Assembly (NCBI GenBank): GCA_964567845.1
Contig: CAZMOG010000011.1
Span: 1 to 37,919, forward strand
Direction: 5' to 3'
DNA from: RGIG9079 sp964567845
GTDB taxonomy: Bacteria; Bacteroidota; Bacteroidia; Bacteroidales; Marinifilaceae
DNA: 37,919 bases
Position numbers and translations under genes: made by a program. Below, piece after piece: positions 26,135-33,920 of the stretch (position 1 is the stretch's first letter; every line of letters begins with the position of its first letter). A model generated the notes under the pieces. The model was not told the DNA's origin, searched no databases, and saw only the letters and a list, made by a program, of their open reading frames with translations.

Positions 26135-27283
26135 ATGAGAGAGATAATTCAGATTAAGTTTAAAGAGGTGTTTGGAACCGATGAGGGTTCTTTTTACGCT
26201 TCGCCGGGTCGTGTGAATTTGATTGGTGAGCATACCGATTACAACGGTGGTTATGTTTTGCCTGGTGCAATTGACAAAGGTGTGATGTTGAAAATCAGAC
26301 CAAATGGAACCAATAAGGCAAATGTCTATTCAGTGGATATGCACGACATGGTAACTTTTGGAATGGATGGAGGCGAGAAACCTCACCCAACATGGAGTCA
26401 CTATGTATATGGAGTGTGTCGTGAAATGGTTAAAGCCGGTGCCAAGTTATTTGGTTTCGATGCTGTTTTTGCCGGCGATGTTCCTCTTGGAGCAGGATTG
26501 TCTTCATCTGCAGCTTTAGAGAGCGCCTTTGCCTTTGCTCTTAACGATATTTACACCTGCGGATTGGATAAGAAGACCTTGGTTAAAGTGGGTCAAATGA
26601 CCGAGCACAACTACTGTGGCACCAAGTGTGGTATTATGGATCAGTTTGCATCGGTATTCGGAAAAGAGGGCTGTTTAATCAAGCTTGATTGCAGTACAAT
26701 GGATTACGAGTACATCCCATTCCATCCAAAGGGATACAGAGTGGTTTTGATCGATTCAAAGGTTAAGCATGAGCTTATCGATTCACCATACAACCGTCGT
26801 AGAGAGTCGTGTGAGCGCGTAGTTCAGGAGATTGATAATAAGCATCCTGAGGTTCAACTGCTTGCCGATGCAACTCTTGAAATGCTCGATGATGTTAGAA
26901 TGGCTGTAAGTGAGGTTGATTTAAAGAGAGCAACCTATGTGATTCAAGAGAATGCCCGTTTGGCTGCAACTTGCGAGGCTTTGCAAAAAGATGATTACGA
27001 GACAGTTGGAGCAATGCTTTATGAAACTCACCATGGCTTGAGCAAGCTATACGAGGTTAGTACCCCTGAGTTGGATTTCTTGAACGAGGTTGCCAAGAGT
27101 GTAGGTGTTACCGGTTCAAGAATTATGGGAGGTGGATTTGGTGGTTGTACCATCAATATTGTTAAGGATGAGCTTTACGACACCTTTATCGAGGAGGTTC
27201 ATAAACAATATGAAGCCAAATTTGCGGTGGAGCCTGCTGTTTATGATGTAAAAATCAGCGATGGTGCACGTAAGTTGGATTAA
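26135..27283 (+). CDS. galK: Galactokinase
   Basis: GalK phosphorylates alpha-D-galactose to galactose 1-phosphate, the first committed step of the Leloir pathway. The 382-residue GHMP kinase has the galactose motif GRVNLIGEHTDYNGG (R26, E32, D35), the ATP-binding PLGAGLSSSAALES (117-130), the catalytic Asp in GIMDQF (D169) and the third motif GGGFGGC. The downstream Leloir genes galT and galE are not in this window. Confidence 0.98.
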   Translation: MREIIQIKFKEVFGTDEGSFYASPGRVNLIGEHTDYNGGYVLPGAIDKGVMLKIRPNGTNKANVYSVDMHDMVTFGMDGGEKPHPTWSHYVYGVCREMVKAGAKLFGFDAVFAGDVPLGAGLSSSAALESAFAFALNDIYTCGLDKKTLVKVGQMTEHNYCGTKCGIMDQFASVFGKEGCLIKLDCSTMDYEYIPFHPKGYRVVLIDSKVKHELIDSPYNRRRESCERVVQEIDNKHPEVQLLADATLEMLDDVRMAVSEVDLKRATYVIQENARLAATCEALQKDDYETVGAMLYETHHGLSKLYEVSTPELDFLNEVAKSVGVTGSRIMGGGFGGCTINIVKDELYDTFIEEVHKQYEAKFAVEPAVYDVKISDGARKLD

Positions 27284-27289
27284 TTTATT

Positions 27290-27297
27290 TAACTTTG
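27290..27297 (+). promoter_or_regulatory. -7 box for pdxST
   Basis: TAACTTTG fits TAnnTTTG; predicted start near 27301 gives a leader of about 65 bases. A small perfect hairpin in the leader (CCTCTA 27314-27319 with TAGAGG 27323-27328, 3-base loop) is of unknown significance. No -33 TTTG at standard distance. Confidence 0.5.
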
Positions 27298-27365
27298 CGC
27301 TCTGTTATACAAACCTCTAATGTAGAGGAGAGTTGTAGTTGGATTCTTAAAGTTATTGAAAGAGA

Positions 27366-28235
27366 ATGGGAAAGTATGAATTGAACAAGAATTTGGCCCA
27401 GATGCTTAAGGGCGGAGTTATTATGGATGTTACCAATGCCGAGCAGGCTAAGTTGGCCGAGGCAGCTGGAGCTTGTGCTGTAATGGCTTTGGAGCGTGTT
27501 CCATCGGATATTCGTCGCGACGGAGGAATTGCCAGAATGTCTGATCCCAAAATGATTAAGGAGATTCAGGAGGCTGTTTCAATTCCTGTAATGGCAAAGG
27601 TTCGTATCGGACATTTTGTTGAGGCGCAAATTCTTCAAGCAATTGGAATTGATTATATTGACGAGAGCGAGGTATTGACACCTGCTGATAATGTATATCA
27701 CTGCGACAAGACACAGTTCGATGTGCCATTTGTTTGTGGTGCAAGAAACTTGGGCGAGGCTCTTCGTAGAATTGGTGAGGGAGCATCAATGATTCGTACC
27801 AAGGGTGAGGCCGGAACAGGCGATGTTGTTGAGGCTGTTACTCACATGCGTCAAATGAGCGAGGATATTCGTCGTGTTGTAAGTGCAGGAAAAGAGGAGC
27901 TTATGACAATCGCTAAGGAGTTTGGTGCTCCATACGATTTGGTACTTTATGTACATGAGAATGGCAAGTTGCCTGTTGTAAACTTTGCTGCAGGTGGAAT
28001 TGCAACTCCTGCCGATGCTGCTCTTATGATGCAGTTGGGTTCTGAGGGAGTATTCGTAGGTTCGGGAATCTTTAAGTCAGGCGATCCTGAGCGCAGAGCT
28101 AAAGCTATTGTTCAGGCTGTTACCTACTATAACGATCCTGTGAAACTTGCTGAGCTTTCAGAGGATTTGGGCGAGCCAATGTCAGGACAACCTGCAAGTG
28201 CAGTTGCAGACAAATACGCACAGCGCGGTTGGTAA
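27366..28235 (+). CDS. pdxS: Pyridoxal 5'-phosphate synthase lyase subunit PdxS
   Basis: PdxS builds PLP directly from ribose 5-phosphate, glyceraldehyde 3-phosphate and ammonia, which it receives from PdxT. The 289-residue TIM-barrel protein has D21 in GGVIMDV, the first catalytic lysine K78 in VMAKVRIGH, the second lysine K146 in RTKGEAGTG, and the C-terminal GEPMSGQPA segment. Its stop codon overlaps the pdxT start (TAATG), so the two subunits are translationally coupled. Confidence 0.98.
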   Translation: MGKYELNKNLAQMLKGGVIMDVTNAEQAKLAEAAGACAVMALERVPSDIRRDGGIARMSDPKMIKEIQEAVSIPVMAKVRIGHFVEAQILQAIGIDYIDESEVLTPADNVYHCDKTQFDVPFVCGARNLGEALRRIGEGASMIRTKGEAGTGDVVEAVTHMRQMSEDIRRVVSAGKEELMTIAKEFGAPYDLVLYVHENGKLPVVNFAAGGIATPADAALMMQLGSEGVFVGSGIFKSGDPERRAKAIVQAVTYYNDPVKLAELSEDLGEPMSGQPASAVADKYAQRGW

Positions 28236-28804
28236 TGAAAATAGGAGTATTAGGTTTTCAAGGAGCTTTCCTTGAACATGAACGTCACATTCAACAGCTT
28301 GGTCACCAGGCTGTTGATGTTCGTTATATAGAGCAGCTTGACCAAATCGATGCAATTATCCTTCCCGGTGGCGAGAGTACCACAATGGGAAAATTGCTCG
28401 ATAGAACCGGAATGAAAGAGCCTCTTATAGCGAAGATAAAGGCAGGAATGCCGGCATGGGGAACTTGTGCGGGAATGATTCTGTTGGCAGAACGCATTGA
28501 GAATGATTCTGTAAAGCACTTGGCTTTGATGGATATAACTGTACGCAGAAATGCGTATGGTCGTCAAATAGATAGTTTTGATACCGAGTGTATAATTCCC
28601 GAGGTGAGCAGCGAGCCAATCCCATTGGTATTTATTCGTGCTCCGTTCGTAACAGAGGTGGGTAATGGAGTAAAGGTGCTTTGTGAGGTGAATGGTAATA
28701 TTGTTGCAGTACGCCAGGGACACCTTCTTGGAACCTCGTTCCACCCTGAACTGACCAATGATTTGTCATTCCTGCGTTATTTTGTTTCAATGTGCGAGAA
28801 ATAA
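28235..28804 (+). CDS. pdxT: Pyridoxal 5'-phosphate synthase glutaminase subunit PdxT
   Basis: PdxT hydrolyses glutamine and channels ammonia to PdxS. The 189-residue class I-type glutaminase has the PGGEST oxyanion motif (44-49), nucleophile C78 in WGTCAGM, and H170/E172 in SFHPEL. The frame can be extended to a TTG at 28229, but the ATG at 28235 overlapping the pdxS stop gives the normal MKIGVLGFQG start. A strong terminator follows seven bases after its stop. Confidence 0.98.
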   Translation: MKIGVLGFQGAFLEHERHIQQLGHQAVDVRYIEQLDQIDAIILPGGESTTMGKLLDRTGMKEPLIAKIKAGMPAWGTCAGMILLAERIENDSVKHLALMDITVRRNAYGRQIDSFDTECIIPEVSSEPIPLVFIRAPFVTEVGNGVKVLCEVNGNIVAVRQGHLLGTSFHPELTNDLSFLRYFVSMCEK

Positions 28805-28810
28805 AAAGTT

Positions 28811-28839
28811 AAGCCGCGATTTTTGGTCGCGGCTTTTTT
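28811..28839. terminator. Bidirectional terminator between pdxT and the PepSY gene
   Basis: AAGCCGCGA (28811-28819) and TCGCGGCTT (28827-28835) form a perfect 9-bp stem with a 7-base loop and a T-run on the plus strand. On the minus strand the stem is preceded by A-residues and followed by AACTTTTT, so it can also end the minus-strand PepSY transcript. Confidence 0.9.
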
Positions 28840-28844
28840 ACACT

Positions 28845-29360
28845 CTATTTAGGATACTCTTCGGTTATGAATGCTTTGAAGTTAGGGTCGCGGTCTCCGG
28901 TAGTTTTGTATAGCTCTCCATCGGCCTTGTAATATAGAACCCTCTCTTTCTCGGAATTTCTTTGTTCGACATCCACAATATAGACTGTTGCAAATACGGG
29001 ACGGGTAATTGCATCGATATCATCGGCATACCAATCTTTGTACTCTCCGCTCTCGAATGAAGCTTTAACCTCGTCAGGTAGCTGATTGTATGTAATGTCG
29101 CTCACGGTCATTTGCCAATCGCCATCTTTATCAATCCATACCTCTTTCTCGCTTCTATCCTCTGCGTTGTAGAAATCTGCTACATAGTAACCGTGTACCA
29201 ACTCCCACTCCACATAGTTTGCATCGGGATATAGCTCCGATAAAGTCTCCTTTACAGATGTTGGGACCTTACTTGTCTTTACATCCTTGTCGTCATCCGA
29301 ACATGCAACGAAACCTGCTAACGGTAACAACAGAGCCAATAGTTTAAAGTAGTTCTTCAT
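28845..29360 (-). CDS. PepSY-like lipoprotein
   Basis: A 171-residue exported lipoprotein: signal peptide with lipid cysteine C20 (GFVAC), followed at once by SDDDKD, which resembles the Bacteroidota lipoprotein export signal, so surface exposure is likely. The mature part has the PepSY-like/BLIP-like repeat pattern (PF11396 family), with VKETLSELYPDANYVEWE and LPDEVKASFESGEYKDW marking two units. Some family relatives are thought to bind proteins, but the function here is unknown. It lies 51 bases after another PepSY-like gene and downstream of a two-component system on the same strand. Confidence 0.8.
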   Translation of the reverse strand: MKNYFKLLALLLPLAGFVACSDDDKDVKTSKVPTSVKETLSELYPDANYVEWELVHGYYVADFYNAEDRSEKEVWIDKDGDWQMTVSDITYNQLPDEVKASFESGEYKDWYADDIDAITRPVFATVYIVDVEQRNSEKERVLYYKADGELYKTTGDRDPNFKAFITEEYPK

Positions 29361-29411
29361 AGTTGCTTTGTTTTTAAGGGTGAATACTTATTTTGTTATC
29401 TCTATGATTTA

Positions 29412-29843
29412 TTAACGGTCAATGTCAATCAAACGGAACTTTTTGTCAAACTCAAGCTCTAATCTGTTTGATAACTCAACGTCGTAATTCTCCTCGCGGT
29501 CGATTTTCAGAATTTTTGCGTCGGGATACTTCTTTGCAACATACTCTGCAATCTGCTTGGGAACAATTGCGGTTGGAACGGCACTCTTGCGGCACTCTAC
29601 ATCTTTCCACTCTCCATCGCCCGAGAATTCAATTCTGGTTCCATCAACCAACATTACCTCGTACTCTGAGTTGAAGAAGTCAACATCCTTCTTTGCGTAC
29701 GACACTTCGTAGTTAGGGAAGTTTGTCTGTATAAATTTCTGAGCCTTCTGTGGTAACTCATTAAAGTCAACAGCTCTGTCGTTGTCTGCGAAAGCAACTC
29801 CTGTGAATAGGGTTACTACCAATAGTGTTAATAGCTTTTTCAT
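29412..29843 (-). CDS. PepSY-like periplasmic protein
   Basis: A 143-residue protein with a cleavable signal peptide (cleavage near GVAFA/DND) and two PepSY-like units: FNELPQKAQKFIQTNFPNYE and IAEYVAKKYPDAKILKI, each followed by beta strands. This is the common Bacteroidales form of the family. It lies 114 bases downstream of the histidine kinase gene on the same strand. CAACTTTG (29897-29890, minus strand) is a one-mismatch -7 box that could drive it. Regulation by the adjacent two-component system is inferred from position only. Confidence 0.85.
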   Translation of the reverse strand: MKKLLTLLVVTLFTGVAFADNDRAVDFNELPQKAQKFIQTNFPNYEVSYAKKDVDFFNSEYEVMLVDGTRIEFSGDGEWKDVECRKSAVPTAIVPKQIAEYVAKKYPDAKILKIDREENYDVELSNRLELEFDKKFRLIDIDR

Positions 29844-29957
29844 CTTTTCAGTTTCTTAAGTTGTTTATACTCTTTCTATCTTTCGGAAGCAAAGTTGAAG
29901 AGCAATTCTGAAAAGAATTTGAAATATTCGGCTATTTTTGAAAAAAACCACTTTTTT

Positions 29958-31226
29958 TTAAAAATCTACAGAAAAATAGTGCATTCCTTTATTAAAACGG
30001 TATGAAAGGTTGAAATTATAGTACCTACATATAGCTTTTACCAATGCTAATCCCAATCCTAATGAACCGGCACTCTTATTGCCTTGATAGAATCGGTCGA
30101 AAATATGTTCAGAGTCTAATGGTTCCAATCCTTCGTTTGCAACAACAAATGAGTTGTTTTTCAGTACATAATGAATGGAGCCTCCCTCTTTTGTGTGTAT
30201 AAAGCTATTCTTTATAAGGTTTGAAATTAGGGTTGTAGCTAACGATTCATTCATGTTAACAGCAAAATACTCCAATATGTCTTCAGAACACTCAATGTTT
30301 CGCCCCTCGTAAATTTCTTTATACTGTTCTATGCTTTCGTGAACAATCTGCGAGATATTAACAGTAACGCTCTCGGGGAATTGTCCGTTATCAATCTTTG
30401 TCAATAAAAGCAGGGTGCTGTTTAAATGCGCAGCTCTCTTTGCTGTATGCTGAATTTTGAAAAGTTCGCTCATCTGTTCCTCGGGAAGATTGGCATTGTC
30501 TATAAGCCACTCTGTTCTGTTCCCAATAATGGCAAGCGGAGTTTGCAACTCGTGCGATGCGTTACCTATGAACTGCTTCTGTTGTTCAAAAATCTTTTCA
30601 GAACGTTCAATTGCACTTTGGGCGGCAATATTCAATTTACGGAACTCTTGAACCGATGTTTCAGAAAGTTGCATAGAAAAATTAGTTCCGGGTTTATATT
30701 TGTCAAGATTATCGAGTAGAACATACAAAGGGCGCATAGTAATTACAAAAAGCCACATGGCTACTCCGATTATCGAGATAAATAAAAGGGCAAACAGTAG
30801 GACAATCCATCCATATATTGCTCCTAACAGATCGCTCTTTTCAAAGGTTGGAGTTAGTATCTCCAGTTCATAAAAGGTGCCGGCAGCGTCGTGAAAAATG
30901 ATATTCAAAACTCGTGCAGGTTCGTTTTCGTTTTTGGTGTCGATATATACTGTTCGGTCCGAATAGCGGAAATGGTGTGTGTGTTTCACGTAGTCGGCAT
31001 CGACAACCTTAATAGAGTAACTATTGTTGGTTCCGTCATTCTGATCAGGCATATCGAAGCCTGCCAATTTGCGGCTTATGATTGTAGAAGCATAATCTTC
31101 GAGCGAGTCATCGGCCTCGTCGTTTATCTCATCGACCATTCTGTAATAGAAAAGGGCTGCCCATACCGACATAAGAATCAGTAGTAGCAACGATAGTCTG
31201 ATGGTAATTTTATACTTCAGTTTCAT
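29958..31226 (-). CDS. Sensor histidine kinase
   Basis: This 422-residue membrane kinase has a first helix at about 10-27, a periplasmic sensor region of about 105 residues, and a second helix at about 139-163. The dimerisation/phosphoacceptor helix has H225 in ASHELQTPLA, followed by an ATPase domain with the N-box LISNLIKNSFIH and the G-box SLGLGLALVKAI. No HAMP motif is obvious. It follows the response regulator by five bases. A weak A/T-only hairpin with a T-run (29941-29957) just after the stop could attenuate transcription into the PepSY genes. The signal sensed is unknown. Confidence 0.93.
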   Translation of the reverse strand: MKLKYKITIRLSLLLLILMSVWAALFYYRMVDEINDEADDSLEDYASTIISRKLAGFDMPDQNDGTNNSYSIKVVDADYVKHTHHFRYSDRTVYIDTKNENEPARVLNIIFHDAAGTFYELEILTPTFEKSDLLGAIYGWIVLLFALLFISIIGVAMWLFVITMRPLYVLLDNLDKYKPGTNFSMQLSETSVQEFRKLNIAAQSAIERSEKIFEQQKQFIGNASHELQTPLAIIGNRTEWLIDNANLPEEQMSELFKIQHTAKRAAHLNSTLLLLTKIDNGQFPESVTVNISQIVHESIEQYKEIYEGRNIECSEDILEYFAVNMNESLATTLISNLIKNSFIHTKEGGSIHYVLKNNSFVVANEGLEPLDSEHIFDRFYQGNKSAGSLGLGLALVKAICRYYNFNLSYRFNKGMHYFSVDF

Positions 31227-31231
31227 AACTT

Positions 31232-31909
31232 CTATTTGATTATCAGTTTATACCCAAACCCATATACCGCGCTAATCTCTATGGTAGCTCCGCTATTCTC
31301 TAATTTGCGACGCAGATTTTTAATTTGAGCGTAAACAAATTGGAAGTTGTCGGCATCGTCGGCATAATCGCCCCATACGGACTCGGCCAAAACTCCTTTG
31401 TCAACAACGTGCGATGGGCGTTGCATAAAGTATAGAAGAATGTCGAACTCCTTTTTGACTAACTTTATCTCTGTTCCATCAATCTCAACTCTGCGGCTTT
31501 CGGGGTGTAGTACCACATTGCCCAATTCAATGGTAAATTCGCCATGTGTGCGGCCTCGCCTAAGAACACTCTTGACACGTGCAATCAACTCTGTAATGTG
31601 GAATGGTTTTGCCAAGTAGTCGTCGGCCCCCAAATCCAAACCGGCAACCTTGTCCTCGATGGAGTTGCGGGCAGATATGATGATTACATTTTCGCGCTTT
31701 TTAAGGGCTCGGATATGCTCAAGCAACTTTAAACCGCTTCCATCGGGTAGCATTATGTCGAGCAGGATACAATCGTAGGTGTAGCCGGCAATTTTGGAGT
31801 CGGCTTGCATGTAGGTTGAGGCGCTTTCAACAATATACCGCTCCTCTTGCAGTGCACGGCATATAATTTCGCGCAATGAGTTGTCGTCTTCTATTACTAA
31901 AATTTTCAT
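31232..31909 (-). CDS. OmpR/PhoB-family response regulator
   Basis: A 225-residue DNA-binding regulator. The receiver domain has the acidic pair in VIEDD, phosphoacceptor D51 in LLDIMLPDGSG, S79 and K101 in YLAKPF. The C-terminal winged helix of the OmpR type (about 128-223) is intact, ending in ISAVYGFGYKLII. An in-frame start at 31957 would add 16 residues, but it lies upstream of a consensus promoter whose predicted start is the ATG at 31909, so 31909 is chosen. It heads the minus-strand group regulator-kinase-PepSY-PepSY. Confidence 0.95.
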   Translation of the reverse strand: MKILVIEDDNSLREIICRALQEERYIVESASTYMQADSKIAGYTYDCILLDIMLPDGSGLKLLEHIRALKKRENVIIISARNSIEDKVAGLDLGADDYLAKPFHITELIARVKSVLRRGRTHGEFTIELGNVVLHPESRRVEIDGTEIKLVKKEFDILLYFMQRPSHVVDKGVLAESVWGDYADDADNFQFVYAQIKNLRRKLENSGATIEISAVYGFGYKLIIK

Positions 31910-31912
31910 GGT

Positions 31913-31943
31913 CAAAAATACAATTTTTTTATTTTGCAACAAA
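31913..31943 (-). promoter_or_regulatory. Promoter of the response regulator, possibly giving leaderless mRNA
   Basis: On the minus strand TTTG (31943-31940), a 19-base spacer and TATTTTTG (31920-31913) match the consensus exactly. Only three bases separate the -7 box from the ATG at 31909, so the transcript would start at or next to the start codon. Confidence 0.6.
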
Positions 31944-31981
31944 TAGTGACTCAACAAAGTGAGATTCTTAATTTTTAGTTT

Positions 31982-31989
31982 TATATTTG
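31982..31989 (+). promoter_or_regulatory. -7 box for pyrE
   Basis: TATATTTG fits TAnnTTTG; predicted start near 31993 gives a leader of about 32 bases. No -33 TTTG at the expected position. Confidence 0.5.
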
Positions 31990-32024
31990 TGGAGCATTAA
32001 GAAAACAATTTTAAATAAAATATT

Positions 32025-32654
32025 ATGAGTACAGTTGCAGAGAGCGTTGCCCAGCATTTGTTGGACATCAAGGCTATTAAGTTAAGCCCATCAGAACCAT
32101 TTACATGGGCATCAGGATGGAAGTCTCCAATCTATTGTGATAATCGTAAAACATTGTCATACCCGAAGGTTCGCGACTATATCAAGGAGCAGTTTGCAGC
32201 AGCCATTAAGGAGAAATATCCCGAGGTAGAGGTGATTGCAGGAGTTGCAACAGGTGCTATTGCTCAGGGAGTGTTGGTTGCTCAGGAGTTGGATTTGCCA
32301 TTTATCTATATCCGTTCATCGGCTAAGAATCATGGTTTGGAGAACCTTATCGAGGGTGCATATACTCCCGGTCAGAAAGTTGTTGTAATCGAGGACTTGA
32401 TTTCAACCGGAGGTTCAAGTTTGCAGGCTGTCGAGGCGCTTCGTAATGCAGGTTGCGAGGTGTTGGGAATGTTGGCAATCTTTACATACGGATTCCAGAA
32501 AGCAGTTGATAACTTTACTACAGCAAATTGTCAGGTAGATACTTTGAGTAACTATAATGCAATGATTGATTTGGCAGTTAAGGAGGGTTATGTACAGCCG
32601 GACGAGGTTGAGAAGTTGAAGGCTTGGCGAGTAAGTCCTGAAACCTATAAATAA
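32025..32654 (+). CDS. pyrE: Orotate phosphoribosyltransferase
   Basis: PyrE joins orotate and PRPP to form orotidine 5'-phosphate in pyrimidine synthesis. The 209-residue protein has SPIYCDNR for orotate contact, the KNHG loop (K101-G104), and the PRPP-binding motif VVVIEDLISTGGS (119-131). No other pyr gene is in the window. The SRPBCC-fold gene follows six bases after its stop. Confidence 0.98.
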   Translation: MSTVAESVAQHLLDIKAIKLSPSEPFTWASGWKSPIYCDNRKTLSYPKVRDYIKEQFAAAIKEKYPEVEVIAGVATGAIAQGVLVAQELDLPFIYIRSSAKNHGLENLIEGAYTPGQKVVVIEDLISTGGSSLQAVEALRNAGCEVLGMLAIFTYGFQKAVDNFTTANCQVDTLSNYNAMIDLAVKEGYVQPDEVEKLKAWRVSPETYK

Positions 32655-32660
32655 AGCGTT

Positions 32661-33152
32661 ATGGCAAAGGTCGAAGTAGTTAGCAATGTTGTAAAGATCA
32701 ATCAGGCAATTGGCGATATATACGGTTTTCTTTCTGACTTCAACCGTATCGGAGCTCTTGTGAATATGGTGAAACAGATGGGCAATATGGATAATATGGC
32801 CCAGATGGCCGGAGCAAAAGCCGATGATATGAAAAAGGCCAAAGAGATGATCCAGGATGTTCGCTTTACCGACGATGTTTGCTACATTCAGATAAAGAAT
32901 ATGGGCGATATTGCTCTTCAGATATTAGAGCGCGAAGAGCCTAAATTGATTAAATTGGGAGGAGTGGTTCCCTTTGAGTACTATTTGTGGATTCAGCTTA
33001 TCTCTGATGCACCATACGAGACTCGCTTACGTATAACTTTCCGTGGCGAGATGAATATGATTTACAAAATGATGCTTAAGGGAAAGCTGGAGCAGGGTAT
33101 TAACGGCTTTGCCGATGCTCTTGCCAAAATCCCATACTCAATGTTCCGATAA
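32661..33152 (+). CDS. SRPBCC/START-fold protein
   Basis: A 163-residue cytoplasmic protein whose pattern fits the SRPBCC ligand-binding fold: an opening strand, the IGDIYGFLSDFNRIG helical pair, a run of strands, and a long C-terminal helix (LKGKLEQGINGFADALAKI). A Met-rich segment (about 39-70, with MVKQMGNMDNMAQMAG) interrupts the domain after the first helix. No catalytic residues can be assigned. It is closely linked to pyrE; I recall this pairing as common in Bacteroidales, but could not check it. Confidence 0.75.
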   Translation: MAKVEVVSNVVKINQAIGDIYGFLSDFNRIGALVNMVKQMGNMDNMAQMAGAKADDMKKAKEMIQDVRFTDDVCYIQIKNMGDIALQILEREEPKLIKLGGVVPFEYYLWIQLISDAPYETRLRITFRGEMNMIYKMMLKGKLEQGINGFADALAKIPYSMFR

Positions 33153-33173
33153 GGGAACGTGGCCAGAAATTAG

Positions 33174-33207
33174 AGGGGCTGTCAAACAAACTTGTTGGAC
33201 AGCCCCT
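33174..33207. terminator. Stem-loop at a convergent gene junction
   Basis: AGGGGCTGTC (33174-33183) and GACAGCCCCT (33198-33207) form a perfect 10-bp stem with a 14-base loop. It sits between the stop of the SRPBCC gene and that of the minus-strand lipoprotein gene. There is no T-run on either side, so it may act on both strands mainly by RNA structure. Confidence 0.7.
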
Positions 33208-33224
33208 ACATTATTCGGTAATCG

Positions 33225-33911
33225 TTATATTTCTAGTGGAATTCTAAATGAAGTTTCCCAATAGATTTGTTCGTTCGCATCCACGTATGGATTGAAAAAT
33301 CCTTTTTCACCTACTATTCTTCCTTGGAATATGACATATATCCATTCCTGTGGATATAAAACCGGGTCATAGCTACTTGAAGGACAGTATGCTCTTGAAC
33401 CGCCATCTTGCCATAATAGGTAGAAATTCGTACCATTATAGAATCTCGTTTCAACTCTTTCTATGTTTTTTACGCAGGTATAATACGATGCCAAATTTTC
33501 GGTTCCATTAATTCTTCTATAAACTTTGGAGATATTATAGTATACAGTTGCTGTAATTCCGCAGAGTCCGGTTGTTATAGGACTTGTTATTGCTGGATGT
33601 GTAACAGATTGAGTAAAAGCATACGGACCGTCGATTATATAACATTGGTCTTCAACCCACCACTCTTCTCCACTCACAATGCCACCTTGAGGTTCATATT
33701 CTCCTCCATTATTTATACTGTCAAGAGTTTCTATCTTATCAACAATTGTGTATGTTCCACACGAAACAGAATCTGCATTTGTCATTATATATTCCAAATC
33801 AAATGCTTCACTCTTGATATTATCTAAACCGACGTTTGATTCTAATTCCTCATTTTGGCAAGCCACACACACTCCCATGAGTAGCACCATTGTAAATAAT
33901 TCTTTTCTCAT
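33225..33911 (-). CDS. Unrecognised lipoprotein
   Basis: A 228-residue protein with a lipoprotein signal (lipid cysteine C18 in VCVACQNEE). QNEEL directly after the cysteine resembles the acidic lipoprotein export signal, so it may face outward. The remainder is rich in aromatic, Gly and Ser residues with no helices apparent, probably all-beta. I do not recognise a family. It starts nine bases after the large MG2 protein on the same strand, so it is probably cotranscribed and may act with it at the cell surface. Confidence 0.75.
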   Translation of the reverse strand: MRKELFTMVLLMGVCVACQNEELESNVGLDNIKSEAFDLEYIMTNADSVSCGTYTIVDKIETLDSINNGGEYEPQGGIVSGEEWWVEDQCYIIDGPYAFTQSVTHPAITSPITTGLCGITATVYYNISKVYRRINGTENLASYYTCVKNIERVETRFYNGTNFYLLWQDGGSRAYCPSSSYDPVLYPQEWIYVIFQGRIVGEKGFFNPYVDANEQIYWETSFRIPLEI

Positions 33912-33920
33912 AGCTGTATT

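Noticed and set aside
27301..27365. pdxS leader as a riboswitch
   Set aside because: The leader is only about 65 bases with one 6-bp hairpin, too small and simple for a known riboswitch class.
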